From assembly GCA_036346225.1 (NCBI GenBank), contig JARFIW010000139.1, forward strand, positions 8,432,001-8,496,000: DNA of 64,000 bases. The letters are read 5' to 3'. The DNA is from Platerodrilus igneus. Lineage: Eukaryota; Arthropoda; Insecta; Coleoptera; Lycidae. This document shows, one piece after another, positions 48,327 to 59,451 of the stretch; positions within the stretch are counted from its first letter, which is position 1; each line of letters starts with the position of its first letter. Under the pieces are notes generated by a model, which was given only the letters and a program-made list of their open reading frames with translations, did not search any database and had not been told where the DNA came from. The translations under genes and the position numbers were made by a program.

Positions 48327-49085
48327 CTAAAACAATAACTTTAATAGCATATACACTTTTTTATAATCATCTATACTATTTGATGGCCATTTTCCCGAAT
48401 CCGGACCACACGTCCATCCTGGTTGCTGTTTTGAGCCCTCCATTGCCAAATTCTTGAGGAGCCAGTTATATGTTGTTCTATGAGGGCCAACTACATTAGG
48501 TTGGTACTTATAATTTACCTTATACTTTAAAATTAACTTCAATACTTTTTTTAATACCATAGGTTGTGCGAAATATACAACATCTACAATCATATCGTCA
48601 ATCGCTGTGACCAGTGATTTATAGTTGCATTTTATATTCATGATAGGATATGCCTTCGTACTCAATACAGCTCGGTTGGTTAGTAATTCTTCAAGGAAAT
48701 ATACATCGCTCAAACTATAATTACTCTCTATTGCGTCTAGTACACCGCGCACCTGATGACATTTTAACTCTGTTTTGCCGTTGCAAGCATCAATGAAGTT
48801 TGATACAAATTGATCGCACCTACTCTGTTGATTAAACAGCATGTCCATTACATCAATGGATGTATCATTGGTCAGCGTTAGCCATTTGAAGGCTTTAAAG
48901 GGAACATGAACACCTACTCTGAACAGTATACGTTTGATTTTGTCCACATCATTCAATACTATGGCATGTTTCAGATGTTGGTGTAAAATGCGTTGTTCAC
49001 TCTCGAACAAATCGTACAGTACATTGTCCATGTTAACTTGAAAACTTCGCACCACTATCGTCACTATCGTTGTTGTTCCACTCAC
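48327..49085 (-). CDS. 252-residue Polinton ORF of unknown function
   Basis: This is one of the few uninterrupted long frames of the element. Two starts are possible: Met at 49,085 or Met19 (MDNVLYDLFESEQ), which gives a more ordinary N-terminus. The protein is helix-rich and Leu/Val-rich, with stretches such as DVDKIKRILFRVGVHVPFKA and LKLILKYKVNYKY that resemble decayed ankyrin-like helix pairs, but I would not call the family. It faces the integrase and fills the place where a polymerase gene is often found. Its intact frame among broken neighbours could mean later arrival or chance. Confidence 0.55.
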   Translation of the reverse strand: MSGTTTIVTIVVRSFQVNMDNVLYDLFESEQRILHQHLKHAIVLNDVDKIKRILFRVGVHVPFKAFKWLTLTNDTSIDVMDMLFNQQSRCDQFVSNFIDACNGKTELKCHQVRGVLDAIESNYSLSDVYFLEELLTNRAVLSTKAYPIMNIKCNYKSLVTAIDDMIVDVVYFAQPMVLKKVLKLILKYKVNYKYQPNVVGPHRTTYNWLLKNLAMEGSKQQPGWTCGPDSGKWPSNSIDDYKKVYMLLKLLF

Positions 49086-49234
49086 TGCGAGATCTATCCA
49101 AGTACCTAGCTTTTATGGCACATTCATCAAAATAGGTAATGCTAAAGTGTTGTGATACTGAGCATCACCTAGTTATTCGTCTGATAAACCCCCCACTAGT
49201 TTTTGTAACAGCATTAACAAATCAACAACCTCGA

Positions 49235-49480
49235 GATGATCTCTGGCAAGGCGACTCTGTTGAATTTGAGCAATATATTTAAGGAAAATCCAATTAGAGG
49301 TGTGTTGGTGGTGATAGATTGTTATTCAAATTATCTATGGAATATCCTTCACTTTTAACGAAGGATGCATGCCCGGTAAATTGCAAATTAATCAAAAGAG
49401 CATAACGTTAATCATTACTCTACATACAGCACAAAAAGCTGTCATAGCCATGCGAGAAATATGTTGCCTGATAAATACTC
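49235..49480 (+). pseudogene. Second, vestigial integrase fragment
   Basis: The plus strand shows GDSVEFEQYI in one frame and RGVLVVIDCYSNYLW in another. These line up with QADLVEM and ILVVIDVFSKYLW of the intact-order integrase at 46.9-47.9 kb. A weaker match, AQKAVIAMREI, follows. It is cut short just before the SINE-like repeat at 49,503. It may be an old duplicate or a piece of another element. Confidence 0.5.
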
Positions 49481-49502
49481 CTGTATGATTGTTGTGGTTT
49501 TG

Positions 49503-49602
49503 ACAATTTTGACAACGATCCTAGGTCATGGATCGAAACGTAAAGAAAGATGATTTTAAAAACTATGAGTGTTTTAATTCCCAACGAAGATTAAGAAAAA
49601 GG
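49503..49602 (+). repeat. SINE-like repeat copy 4 (3' 100 bp only)
   Basis: Contains 'gacaacgatcctaggtcatg', 'gaaacgtaaagaaagatgat' and the A-rich end. It is a 5'-truncated insertion into the Polinton, so the repeat family was active after or together with the Polinton. Confidence 0.7.
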
Positions 49603-49609
49603 TTGCCTG

Positions 49610-50950
49610 ATGTCGCTAAATCTATATATATATATACCAATGTTTAATACCTTGAAAGTAATAGGGAAAATAAAATTTAAAGTTGTCAACCATGTTCGGG
49701 TGGTAATGTTGATTCGGTCATTGATACCTACTGCAAGTTAAAACAAGTCGTATACAATGATAAAAAGTTTTTTGAAACTAACTAAATGTGATCTTGAATA
49801 CATGCTTTGTAAAAGCGATATAGTTCAGATTCTGCTACGATTCTTCAACAGACGGCGATAACAATAAAAACTCTGTTTAAATTAATTTTTAATAACGACT
49901 TAACATTGCGTAATTCTATTAAAATGATTTGAAATATAACGAGAATAACTTATTGAATTAAAGTAGGTTATTTATAAGCACTAAATTCTACAATAATTAA
50001 AACGAGTTTGAAAATAAAATGTATTGACAATGTAGCTATACTTGTAATTTATTCTGCCAGGATCATCATAAATATAATGCAAAATAGTTGTTTTAGTTAT
50101 AAACCAGAACCATATAATTTACATATGGGGATAATGTTGTCTATAATTATACTATAAATAGCACAATCGCCGAGGTCATTAACTACCATGCACTTTACTG
50201 AACGCGGTTGTTAAAGGGCGTTATATGAACGTTTTTGCAAAGAAATAAGTAATATTTATCTCAGTTTGCGAGATGTTGAAATGTTTAGATCCGTAAGTTA
50301 TGCATATCTTTTAGAAAACATATTTGCTTTTATGGACAAATTTTTGCTTTACATTCCTTAACTTTAATAATTTCACTAATCATGTTTACAGAGTCTTTTA
50401 AATAATAATATCCTTTGAACATACTATCATCTGGAATACAAATTTTGTTATACCTATATCTAGTACTAATAATAATTAGTGTCTCTAGCACTGTAAAATT
50501 TAACTAGAATAATAATTCACAATCTTTTATAGTGTTTAATTAAATCGGTCTTTAACAACAAAAGAGGTATTTTGCACATTGCAAATTATTATTACCATGC
50601 TTGTAGCAATAAATATTACATAATAAATTGCTGGTTATTCACCTAACAATAAAATTTTACACTAAGAAGATATAATTGGTGTATGCTGGGTTGCCTGCCA
50701 TAGATATGCATATATTTTTAGAATTCAATTAAATTTAAGTACACGTAGGTAAATGTGTGAAAGTTACTTTACATTTCAGTATTCAGCTGTATTGTAAATA
50801 GTTACTGAATATTGTATTGAAAAAACGACACCCAGTATTGTCAGCTGTGTAAAAATGTTTTGTTTCGGCAGTGAATCAATCAAACTGTATGAAAATATAT
50901 GAACTCATTAGCATGTAATTAAAATAAGCTGGTAAGTGAAACTAATATAA
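49610..50950. other. Polinton inner right arm, no gene
   Basis: AT-rich, with no reading frame above background on either strand. It includes a short TA run at 49,624-49,636 and patches complementary to 39,700-40,310. No DNA-polymerase motifs (such as a DTDS-like box) were found by eye. Confidence 0.5.
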
Positions 50951-50954
50951 ATAA

Positions 50955-53184
50955 AACATTCAAATTTTGTGTGTTTCTTTTAAAATTATATATTTAATAC
51001 AAAAATATTTTTTAAAAATCTCGGGGATTCTTCAGCACGTGCACGTTTTTGCTTAACCTAAAATCTCCGAAGTATTCAATCACCTAATGCGTGCAAAACC
51101 TCCGTTCAGAACGCCTTATGGAGTACCATTCCGCATTTGAGAATGAGTACATCTCCATCCAAATTCTTCACCACGTTTTAAATAACGACATTATTTGCAT
51201 ACATTTAAAGGTTAAATTTTAGATCCGGGTACGAGTTCAGTGTGGTTATATAAATTATTTTGGTGGTGCAATCATGAATAAAATAACGAGTGACCTGTCT
51301 TAACATTGCACACACACACCAATATTTTAAATTAAAACCATTATAAAATACGAGTCGAATAATTTCTCCTATTCTTTTTGATATTTAATACAAAATAATG
51401 GGGCAGAGCCCCGTTTAGGGCACGTTTAGAAGCTCCCTTCCCCACCATTCATCATTTTGAAAGTGATTATGTCATCCACCACATTTCCTATTTTTGCTTA
51501 ACCTAAAATCTCTCTTTAATTAACTAAAGCAACGAGAATAAAAACAATGACGAAGCTCTAAAGATCACCGCTAAATTCTTCACTACATGCACGTTTTTGC
51601 ATAACCTATAAATTTTTTATCACGTTTGTGCAATTAAACGAGTTATATATATACAATGTCTAATACGTCATCTACATACAATCACCAAACCGCTAAAAGT
51701 AAAAGAATTTTTATTACCACATAAATTAAATGTATAATTACATTTAAATATTTAAATATATTCAAATTGCTAAAATGTAAGCAAGAACACCTCTTGATAT
51801 AAGATCAAATTAATTTTTATTTGAGAGTCAAATAAATCGTTATGAAAGGTGGTATAATTTGCATACCAAGAAGGAAATAGTCTTAACATGTTTTTGCAAA
51901 CACACCTTATGTTAATTAAATCCATTATATTAAAAGTTGAATGATTTGCATATATATTACCAGAGAGCTATAATTTCAATAAAAACACGAGGTTATATTC
52001 GACTGCGAATTCTTGTTATTTTATCGTGACATTGAAATTGGAGAAGTGAACGACTTCTTTTACAAGATTTTACCTGCAAACGTTTAAAAATTTGACCTCC
52101 ATCATATAACATTTCGTATATTTTTTTAATTTTATTTGCTACTTCCAGAAGAAGAAAATGAAGATTTACTTAGTTTACTAAACGAATTTTTGGAGCAAAA
52201 TATTTAATGAATAAATAAATATTAAAGAAACACATATTTTCTAAATGATATTGGTGCTAAGGAAAGCTATTATTATTACGTTCTATAGTTTGAGAGTGAC
52301 GTTAAAACCTTGATGCTACACCTTGAGTTGTAAAAGTTAATCCATAAGCAAGAAATCCTTGATAAAAGCAAGTTCAGTGTACTTGTATAAATTATTTGGG
52401 ATGATGTAACCAAAAGGTAATATACGACATACCTGTCTTGAAATGTTTTTGCAACACACCTTATGTTAATTAAATACATTATATTAAAAGTCGAATGTCG
52501 ACGTGATTTACATATATATTACCAAATAAAAAACACGAGGTTATATTCGACTGCATGCAAATTCTTAGTATTTTATCGCGACATTGAAATTGCGAGAAGT
52601 GAACGACTTCTTTTTTACAAGATTTTACCTGCAAACGTTTAAAATTTGACCTCCATCATATAACATTTCGTATATTTTCTCAATTTTATTTGCTACTTCG
52701 TACAAAACGCAGCTTATGAGGAGAGCTAAAACACTCTTTACCACTTGCACGCGTTTGCCTAATATTAAAAAATTCTTCACCGCGGCGTTTTAATTTTTAG
52801 CTTAACCTACCCCAGAAAAATACGAACCAACACGTGAACTCCATTTTCTACACAAACAACATTTTTTTAAAATTTAATATTTAATATTTAACGTCGGGAA
52901 CGCTGCTAAAAAAATTTCTTAAGAAAATATCTCCACCCCAGCGCACGCGCACCACCCCACGACAAAAATCTAACGACCCCGCCGAACGCACACCCCAAAG
53001 ACCTAACGACCCCCCGACGCAACAAATTTACACACAAAGACAATTTTGTTCTCAAAGCGGCGTATACATATCTTGCTGCACGTTTTGTTTCCCAAAGCGG
53101 CTTAGCTGTTCATATTGTTCTCGAACCGGCGTATACATATCTTGCTGTGGATCTCTGTTGCCAAACCGGCTTAGCTACCCTACT
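50955..53184. repeat. Polinton right terminal inverted repeat
   Basis: Pairs with the left arm. It holds a 69-bp tandem pair at its outer end in mirror order and repeated copies of a TTAGGTTAAGCAAAAACGTG-like motif (for example 51,027-51,060, 51,491-51,510, 51,575-51,611, 52,738-52,769). It ends with CCCTACT followed by the CCATAC duplication. Confidence 0.85.
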
Positions 53185-54461
53185 CCATACAAACCCCACA
53201 CATCACAAATACCACAAACACAGATCACACGAAACACAGAAGTTTGACGTAACGCATCGAACGTGCAATACAAAAGCACAATCCACCCAACACACATGGG
53301 AACCGACAACAAACAAGCAGCATTCTCCCAAGGACATACCAGGAACCACCTGTCTCCTGAAGATCTACCAGATGGCTCGTGAATCCTGACGAACGGGAGT
53401 AATACCAGTGAAAACGAAGTGAAAATAGTGAGAACGGCAAAAGTGCGGCAAACGTACCTCAAACACAAGTTTCTCCCAGAACACTTATTAGCATTAGAAT
53501 ACTAACATTAGTAGGATAAGGACTCAATACTAACCATCTAAAATAAAAAATACAACTAACTAAAATAAACAAGAGAAAATACTAACCAAATTCGTAATTG
53601 CTTTAAGAAATCTAACCCTAGCTTCAGTAACGTAATGTTTATATTTCCAATGTTGTAGCGCAACTACAAATTACTACAGGGGAAATATTCTGACAACATA
53701 ATTACAACACATCAGCACGACAAAATACACACAAACACGCACAAGCACACACACACACACAACAGAGACTGTACGTGGCCTCCCTGGTTTCTGGCTGCCG
53801 ACAGCCAGGACACGTACAGGAACGCGTACTTCTCGGTTTCTGATTTCCGGCTACCGGCGGTTGGAAACCGGGAGAGGGACACAGTCCCAAGGACCTCACC
53901 ACAGACATAAGCACACGCACACACAAACATGAAAACAATAAACACACACACCATTATAGCACACCGGCACGACAAAACACACACAAACACGCTCGTACAC
54001 GTGTTTGCACGCACACGCACAGATGTATACACACGCGCGCACACATACACACCAGGGACTGTACGTGGTTTCCCTGGTTTCCGGCTGCTGACGGTCAGGA
54101 CACGTACAGGAATGCGAACTTCTCGGTTTCTGATTTCCGGCTGCCGGTGGTCGGAAGCTGGGAAGGACAGCAGTCCCAAGGACATTACCACAGACAGAAA
54201 CACACACACGCACCCTCACGCGCGCACAGACACAAACACACACACACGCACACATACACATACACACCAGGGACTGTACGTGGTCCCCCTGGTTTCCGGC
54301 TGCCGACGGCCAGGACACGTACAGGAATGCGAACTTCTTGGTTTCTGATTTCTGGCTGCCGACGGTCGGAAGCTGGGAAGGAAAGCAGTCCCAAGGACAT
54401 TACCATAGACAGAAACACACACACATACACACACTCACGCACCCACACGCGCGCACAGACA

Positions 54462-54495
<34 letters not shown>

Positions 54496-54640
54496 TATTT
54501 CTAAACGCAAATAATATAAAACTAACTAATATAACTTAAGGTAGCAAATAAATCTGTTAGATTTCTTAGGAGTAACAGGTTTGCTGTAATTTTTAGGTAG
54601 CAGACTAATTGTAATGTTAGAATAAATAAAAAAAAAAAAA
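53185..54640 (+). mobile_element. Nested LINE, part 2 (3' untranslated region and poly(A))
   Basis: Continues the LINE 3' untranslated region after the right CCATAC duplication. It includes the CA-rich minisatellite (53,735-54,490) and ends in AATAAATA plus an A run at 54,621-54,640. The CCATTCTCAT duplication follows at once. Confidence 0.82.
53735..54490 (+). repeat. Three-unit GC-rich minisatellite with CA linkers
   Basis: Three copies of about 130-140 bp, each with GGACTGTACGTGG or similar, CTGGTTTC(T/C)GGCTGC, CAGGACACGTACAGGAA and CAGTCCCAAGGAC, alternate with runs of CA repeats (starts about 53,763, 54,055, 54,268). Long frames on both strands here are artefacts of the CA repeat. The unit contains its own short inverted phrases and would fold strongly as RNA. 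Confidence 0.82.
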
Positions 54641-55692
54641 CCATTCTCATTACTCAAGTCCCCCTGGTTGTTTCCAGCATAAGATGTTAAACGGTCAAAG
54701 TGTACCACTTTCGGTTTACCACGGGGAGATCTTCTGATCCGACACACTACATCATTAATTCTTTTTAACACTTCGTACGGACCTTCCCATTGTCTTTGTA
54801 GTTTTGGCGACAATTCACGTTTTCTTTGTGGATGGTACAACCACACTAAATCTCCCGCTTGGTAACCACCTTCTTGTGCTCTCGTGTCATATTGTGATTT
54901 CATTCGATCGCTTGCTGCCTGGATATTCTTTCAGACGTTTTCGTGAATGCTATTTGATCTTTCACGAAGCTTACTAACGTAATCTTCAACTGCGATCTCT
55001 TCTCCAGGTTTAAATCCAAACTGAAGATCACATGATAGCCGCAATTCACGTCCTAACATTACGCAAGCGGGCGAGTATCCTGTGCTGTCATGTACCGAAG
55101 ATCGGTACGCCAGTAGGAACAAATGTAAATATTGGTCCCAGTCTCGTTGATGTTGAGAGACAACTTTGGCTAGGTACTTTCCTAACGTCCTGTTCATTCT
55201 TTCAACCATTCCATCCGATTGGGTATGAAGCGGCGTAGTTCTAGTTTTCCTGATTCCAAAATGCTTGCAGACGTTTTGAAACAACGTTGATTCGAAGTTC
55301 CGACCTTGATCGGAGTGTAATTCCAACGGAACTCCAAAGCGACAAAACAACTCCCTCACTATTACATCTGCAACCGTCTCGGCTTCTTGGTTAGGTATAG
55401 CATACGCCTCCGGCCGTTTGGTAAAATAATCCATTGCAACCAAGATGTATTTATTTCCTTTTTCTGATTCAGGAAACGGACCAGCTATATCAATGGCCAC
55501 CCTCTCAAAAAGATTCCCTACGTTATACTGTCTCTTTGGGGCTTTCCGTTTTGTGACCGGGCCATTTCCAGAGGCACACAACTCATATTTCCGGCACCAC
55601 TCCTTCACATCTTCTTTGCAGTTCACCCAATAGAATCTTTCTCTCACTCTTTCGAGAGTTTTTTCACACCCTTCGGAAATACCATCGTGCAA
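54641..55692 (-). pseudogene. Gypsy integrase
   Basis: The frame 55,692-54,931 has the zinc region end WCRKYELC, the core with AIDIAGPFPE (Asp), HSDQGRNFE (Asp) and GMVERMNRTLG (Glu). The C-terminal module follows in the next frame (from 54,903): LVWLYHPQRKRELSPKLQ and WEGPYEVLKRINDVV, the GPY/F type. A break at about 54,920 separates them. The second frame reaches the LINE insertion with no stop, and its phase equals that of the macro-domain frame at 35,870. Integrase inserts the cDNA into host DNA. Confidence 0.88.
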
Positions 55693-57740
55693 GTGCGCAA
55701 CACTTCCGGCACTCTGCTTCTCGGCACTATCACTTGAAGTCTCTCAGTGCCATCTTCACATTCCAGGCGTCGTTTCAAGATTCTATTTTCAATCACCAAG
55801 GAGTCCCACTGTGTCTTCAGGCTCCTACTTATAATACTAATTTCTTCCCAAGCTGGTCGTTGTCCTCTACTTTTCCACTCAATAATACGTCCCAATTCGG
55901 CGTCATTCTCCTGGTCTTCTCGTATTCTTTCGGGTTGCCAAGTATCATCGGTTACCGTCATTCTATGGATGACACTTATTTTCTCTTCCATCTTGGAGCA
56001 ATGATTGCAGTCTACCGGACAAGGTCTCCTTGACAGAGCGTCTGCATTCCGATGGCTAGTTCCTACACGATGTTCTGTGTCAAAGTCATATTCCTGTAGC
56101 CGCTCTATCCACCTTGCAACTTGCCCTTCAGGATTTCGAAACTGCAGTAACCATTTTAGTGCAGCATGGTCTATTCTCAACAGAAATTTACGGCCGTATA
56201 CGTACTTATAAAAGTACTCTACGGATTTGACGACGGCCAACAGATCCCTTCTTGTCGCACAATAGTTCCTTTCTGGCCCCGACAAGACCTTGCTGAAATA
56301 CCTAATAAGTTTTTCTTGTCCGTCCTGCACTTGAGAAAGAACGTTTCCTATAGCTGTGTTACTGGCATCGGTATCCAACACAAATTTCCCCTCCATCCGT
56401 GGATAACTCAGAATTGGTGCTGTAACTAGTAGCCGTTTCAGTTGTTCAAATGCGTTGTGGCAGTCGTCATTCCAATTATATTCTTGTCCATTTTCGGTTA
56501 ATTTCGTCAACGGTTTGGCAATATTCGCAAACCCAAGTATAAAACATCGGTAATATGTGCACACTCCTAGAAAACTGCGTAGTTGGTGTACATCTGCTGG
56601 TGTAGGCCACTCTTGTACCGTTTTCATCTTGTCAGGGTCAGTTCTTATTCCGGTCTCCGAAACGACATGTCCTAGGTATTTCACCTCTTTTCCAAATAGG
56701 TGACACTTCTTGGGGCTCAATGTAAGGTTTGCCCCGCGTAATCTTTGGAATATCTCCTCTAGGTTCTTAAGGTGTTCTTCAAAAGACCGGCCTAACACTA
56801 TCACGTCGTCTAGGTACATCAGACATGTTTTCCAGGACAGCCCATGCAGTATCGACTTCATCAAACGTTCAAAAGTAACAGGAGCATTGCATAATCCAAA
56901 TGGCATGACCTTGAACTGCCAAAATCCAGTTCCAATTGCAAGCGCAGTTTTATCTTTATCGTTTGGCTCCAAGCCTACCTGCCAGTATGCCAGTATCCGC
57001 TTTTCAAGTCCAAGGTCGAAAACCATTTAGATCCGAATAGAGTATCCAAGGTGTCATCAATTCTGGGGCAAAGGATAGCTGTTTTTCTTTGTCACATTGT
57101 TTAACCGCCGGTAGTCTACACAAAACCTTGTCGACCCATCCTTTTTCTTGACAGGCACTACCGGGGATGCCCATAGACTATTCGAGGGTACAATCACTCC
57201 CCGTTCTTCCATGTCGGTGATAATTTGCTTGGCCTCCTTACGTTTTGCCAAAGGAAGCTGCCTCGGGTGTTGTCTTATCGGTTGCGCATCTTCAGTATTG
57301 ATCTTATGTTGCACAACATTCTTCCTTACTTTCTCACTATCAGTGCAAACACACTTCGATATCGTCCGACCAGTTCTTTTACCTTGCCCAGTTGGTCGCC
57401 GTTTAATCCTTGAGACGAAGGTATCAGTATATCCAGCAATTTCTGTGAGCAACCGTTGGCTGGTTTATTTTTTGTGTCGTCCACACAACGTTTAATATGG
57501 CATACTGGAATGCAACTTCCCACAATCATGTCTTTCTTCAGGGTCACCGTATGCGGATTAATCTTTAGCCCCCTTATTGGTATCATATTTCGAAACTTTA
57601 CCTGCGTTCTTCTAATCAGTAATCCCTCCTGACTCATTCCCGATTCAGTTGCTTCCATCAAGCATATTTGTCCTTCCCGGATCGTACCATCCGGCCGTCC
57701 CATTACCATCATTTCTGCCTTCTCGGGTATTTTCATATCA
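55644..57740 (-). pseudogene. Gypsy reverse transcriptase and RNase H
   Basis: Upstream frames (57,736-57,057) carry the linker after protease and the first polymerase block, with [20 protein letters not shown] and [13 protein letters not shown]. After a gap of about 30 bp the 460-residue frame from 57,026 has GFWQFKVMPFGLCNAPVTFE, MYLDDVIV (YLDD at residues 71-74), the connection region, and RNase H with FVLDTDASNTAIGNVLSQ and RIDHAALKWLL. A chromo-like or inter-domain region precedes integrase. Motifs are complete and frame breaks lie only at the start. Confidence 0.9.
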
Positions 57741-57912
57741 CAAATTATTCGAACTTACATCGTCTGGTTACTCGTCCCTTAAAATGGAATCTCATCATCA
57801 TCTATCCAAAGCACATTTTCTTTCATGTTTACATGAAACCCATATTCTCTCATGAGATCCATTCCCAAGATCACTTCTTCTGTAATTTCAGCTACCAACA
57901 CCCGATGATTAA

Positions 57913-58305
57913 TTAGTTGTTCCCCAATTGCCAACGTAACGTAACTCCGTGAGTACAAATTTTCTCATCCCTTGCTGTTCGAAGACACACCAATACAGGT
58001 AACACTTTTCCACGACCAACCAAATCTTGTCTCACAATAGTCCTTGTTGCTCCTGTATCCACGAGTAATCGGACAACCCTACCATTAATTCCACCATCGA
58101 TGTAAATGCTATCCAGACTTATCATCAACGATGCAGCACGGATGATAATCTCCGGGACACTTCGTTGTGCTTTAGTTTTCCTGCAGCTCAATCGGTTGTT
58201 TTGCTGGTTGAGTGCAGCGTCTCTGTATATGACCAACTTCACCGCAGCTCCAGCATCGCAGACGCCATCTCCGCGGTCGTTGTCTTTCCGGCCTTTCCGC
58301 CACAC
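57913..58305 (-). pseudogene. Gypsy aspartic protease region
   Basis: The frame contains INGRVVRLLVDTGATRTIV, with the DTGA catalytic motif of retroviral-type proteases, followed by HGVTLRWQLGNN. It overlaps the end of gag by about 130 bp in another frame and breaks near 57,910. The enzyme would cleave the Gag-Pol polyprotein. Confidence 0.8.
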
Positions 58306-59396
58306 GGTTGATTATTTCTTCTATGCTGTTCTGCGATTGACCAGGTTCTTCTAAGGCAGACCGAACTTTGTTACTCACCCTGTGTGATGTCTGCTTAGCT
58401 GCTTCAAGTTCAAGCGCATGGGCCAGTGCGTCATCTAACATTTTTGGCCATGCTAATTTTAGCGCTTGCTGTATTTAGCTGTCTTTAACGCCATCCACAA
58501 ATGTTTGAACAGCCAATTGTTCGAGGAAACCATCTGGTGCCGTTGGATATGGCAATCTAACTAATCTGGCAATGTCAGCTTCGAATTCTTGCAGGCTTTC
58601 ATTTGTCTTTTGCGAGCGGTTCTTAACTTGTGCATGGTATACCTGTTGAAGGTGAACGTCTCCATATCTCATCTCAAGCTTCGATGTTAAAAGGCCGTAA
58701 TCATTCTGCTGGTGATCGGGAATGGTTAAGAGCTTGCCCCTGGGGCCACTATTAGGGAGACTGCCTTCTCTTTGTTGCACCAACCTTTGACTATTGCAGC
58801 AGCTTCAAATTGTTTCAAATATGTGGGCCAAGGTGTTTTACCATCGAACGTGGGTGGTTTCATTTTAAATTTTGAAGGTATTGACTCGCTTCCTTCCATG
58901 CTTCTTATTTCTGGAATGTTCTGATTTACAACGTGGTTTACTAATTCAAGTGGCCACGTTGTTAGTGAAATCACTCGTTTTTGCAGCCTGATCACATCTT
59001 CCATTTTTACCAATTTACTGTCCAACTTTTGCTCTACTGTTTTTACCTGTTCAGTGAAATCTTCTTTCAATGCAATGGAGCTTTCTATTAATCTTTGTTC
59101 TAACGTGGCTGTCTTTTCATTCAACTTTTCTTCCAATTTCGCAGCATATTTACTTAACTTTTCTTCTATTTTCTCAGCATTTTCACTAAGTGTCACTTCC
59201 ATACCGTATTTAAACTCTTTAAGAGTGTCACTTCTAGATTATCCGACCTCTCTTCCATTTTCTCAGCATTTTCACTAAGTGTCACCTCTAGTTTAGCCGA
59301 TCTCGCTTCTTCCATACCGGATTTAAAATTCTTAAGGAAATTTATTAAAGTTTCTGCGTCCATTTTACTTTGGCTTCTTGTAACAGGCATATACAA
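58172..59396 (-). pseudogene. Gypsy gag
   Basis: The start ATG is at 59,396, giving MYMPVTRSQSK, a common gypsy gag opening. Next is a long coiled coil built from related 'SENAEK(I/M)EE' phrases, two of which look like a tandem duplication (59,180-59,290). A capsid part follows with KPPTFDGKTPWPTYLKQFEA and LQEFEADIARLVRLPYP. It ends with a CCHC knuckle, CWSCGEVGHIQRRC, near 58,220. At least three frameshifts break it. Gag forms the particle and binds the RNA. Confidence 0.85.
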
Positions 59397-59432
59397 ACTA
59401 CTTAAATGTCTTTTAAATTAATCACTATATAT

Positions 59433-59450
59433 ACCCCACACCTGGCACCA
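59433..59450 (-). other. Gypsy primer-binding site
   Basis: On the minus strand TGGTGCCAGGTGTGGGGT begins one base after the 5' LTR. The TGG start and its position fit a tRNA 3' end. I do not assign the tRNA. Confidence 0.6.
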
Positions 59451-59451
59451 G

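Larger units (their letters stand above)
36269..53184. mobile_element. Maverick/Polinton (adintovirus-like) element, 16.9 kb
   Basis: Termini AGTAGGG...CCCTACT, 6-bp target duplications and long inverted repeats frame a virus-like gene set. The minus arm has, from the centre outward, a PLA2-domain protein, adenain-like protease, penton-like minor capsid, double-jelly-roll major capsid and an unnamed ORF. The plus arm has packaging ATPase, a DUF8207-type protein, a coiled-coil protein and a retroviral-type integrase. A 252-residue minus-strand ORF follows. No protein-primed family-B DNA polymerase was found. Nearly all genes have frameshifts, so this copy is defective. Confidence 0.93.

Noticed and set aside
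36269..53184. Idea that all frameshifts in the window are long-read assembly errors
   Set aside because: The 405-bp BEL/Pao LTR pair and the outer Polinton inverted repeats agree with few or no indels, so a high indel error rate is unlikely, though single errors cannot be excluded.
53702..54539. Several long Cys/Val-rich or His/Thr-rich reading frames on both strands
   Set aside because: They follow CA/TG repeats and the minisatellite, are mutually overlapping in most frames and have no domain.
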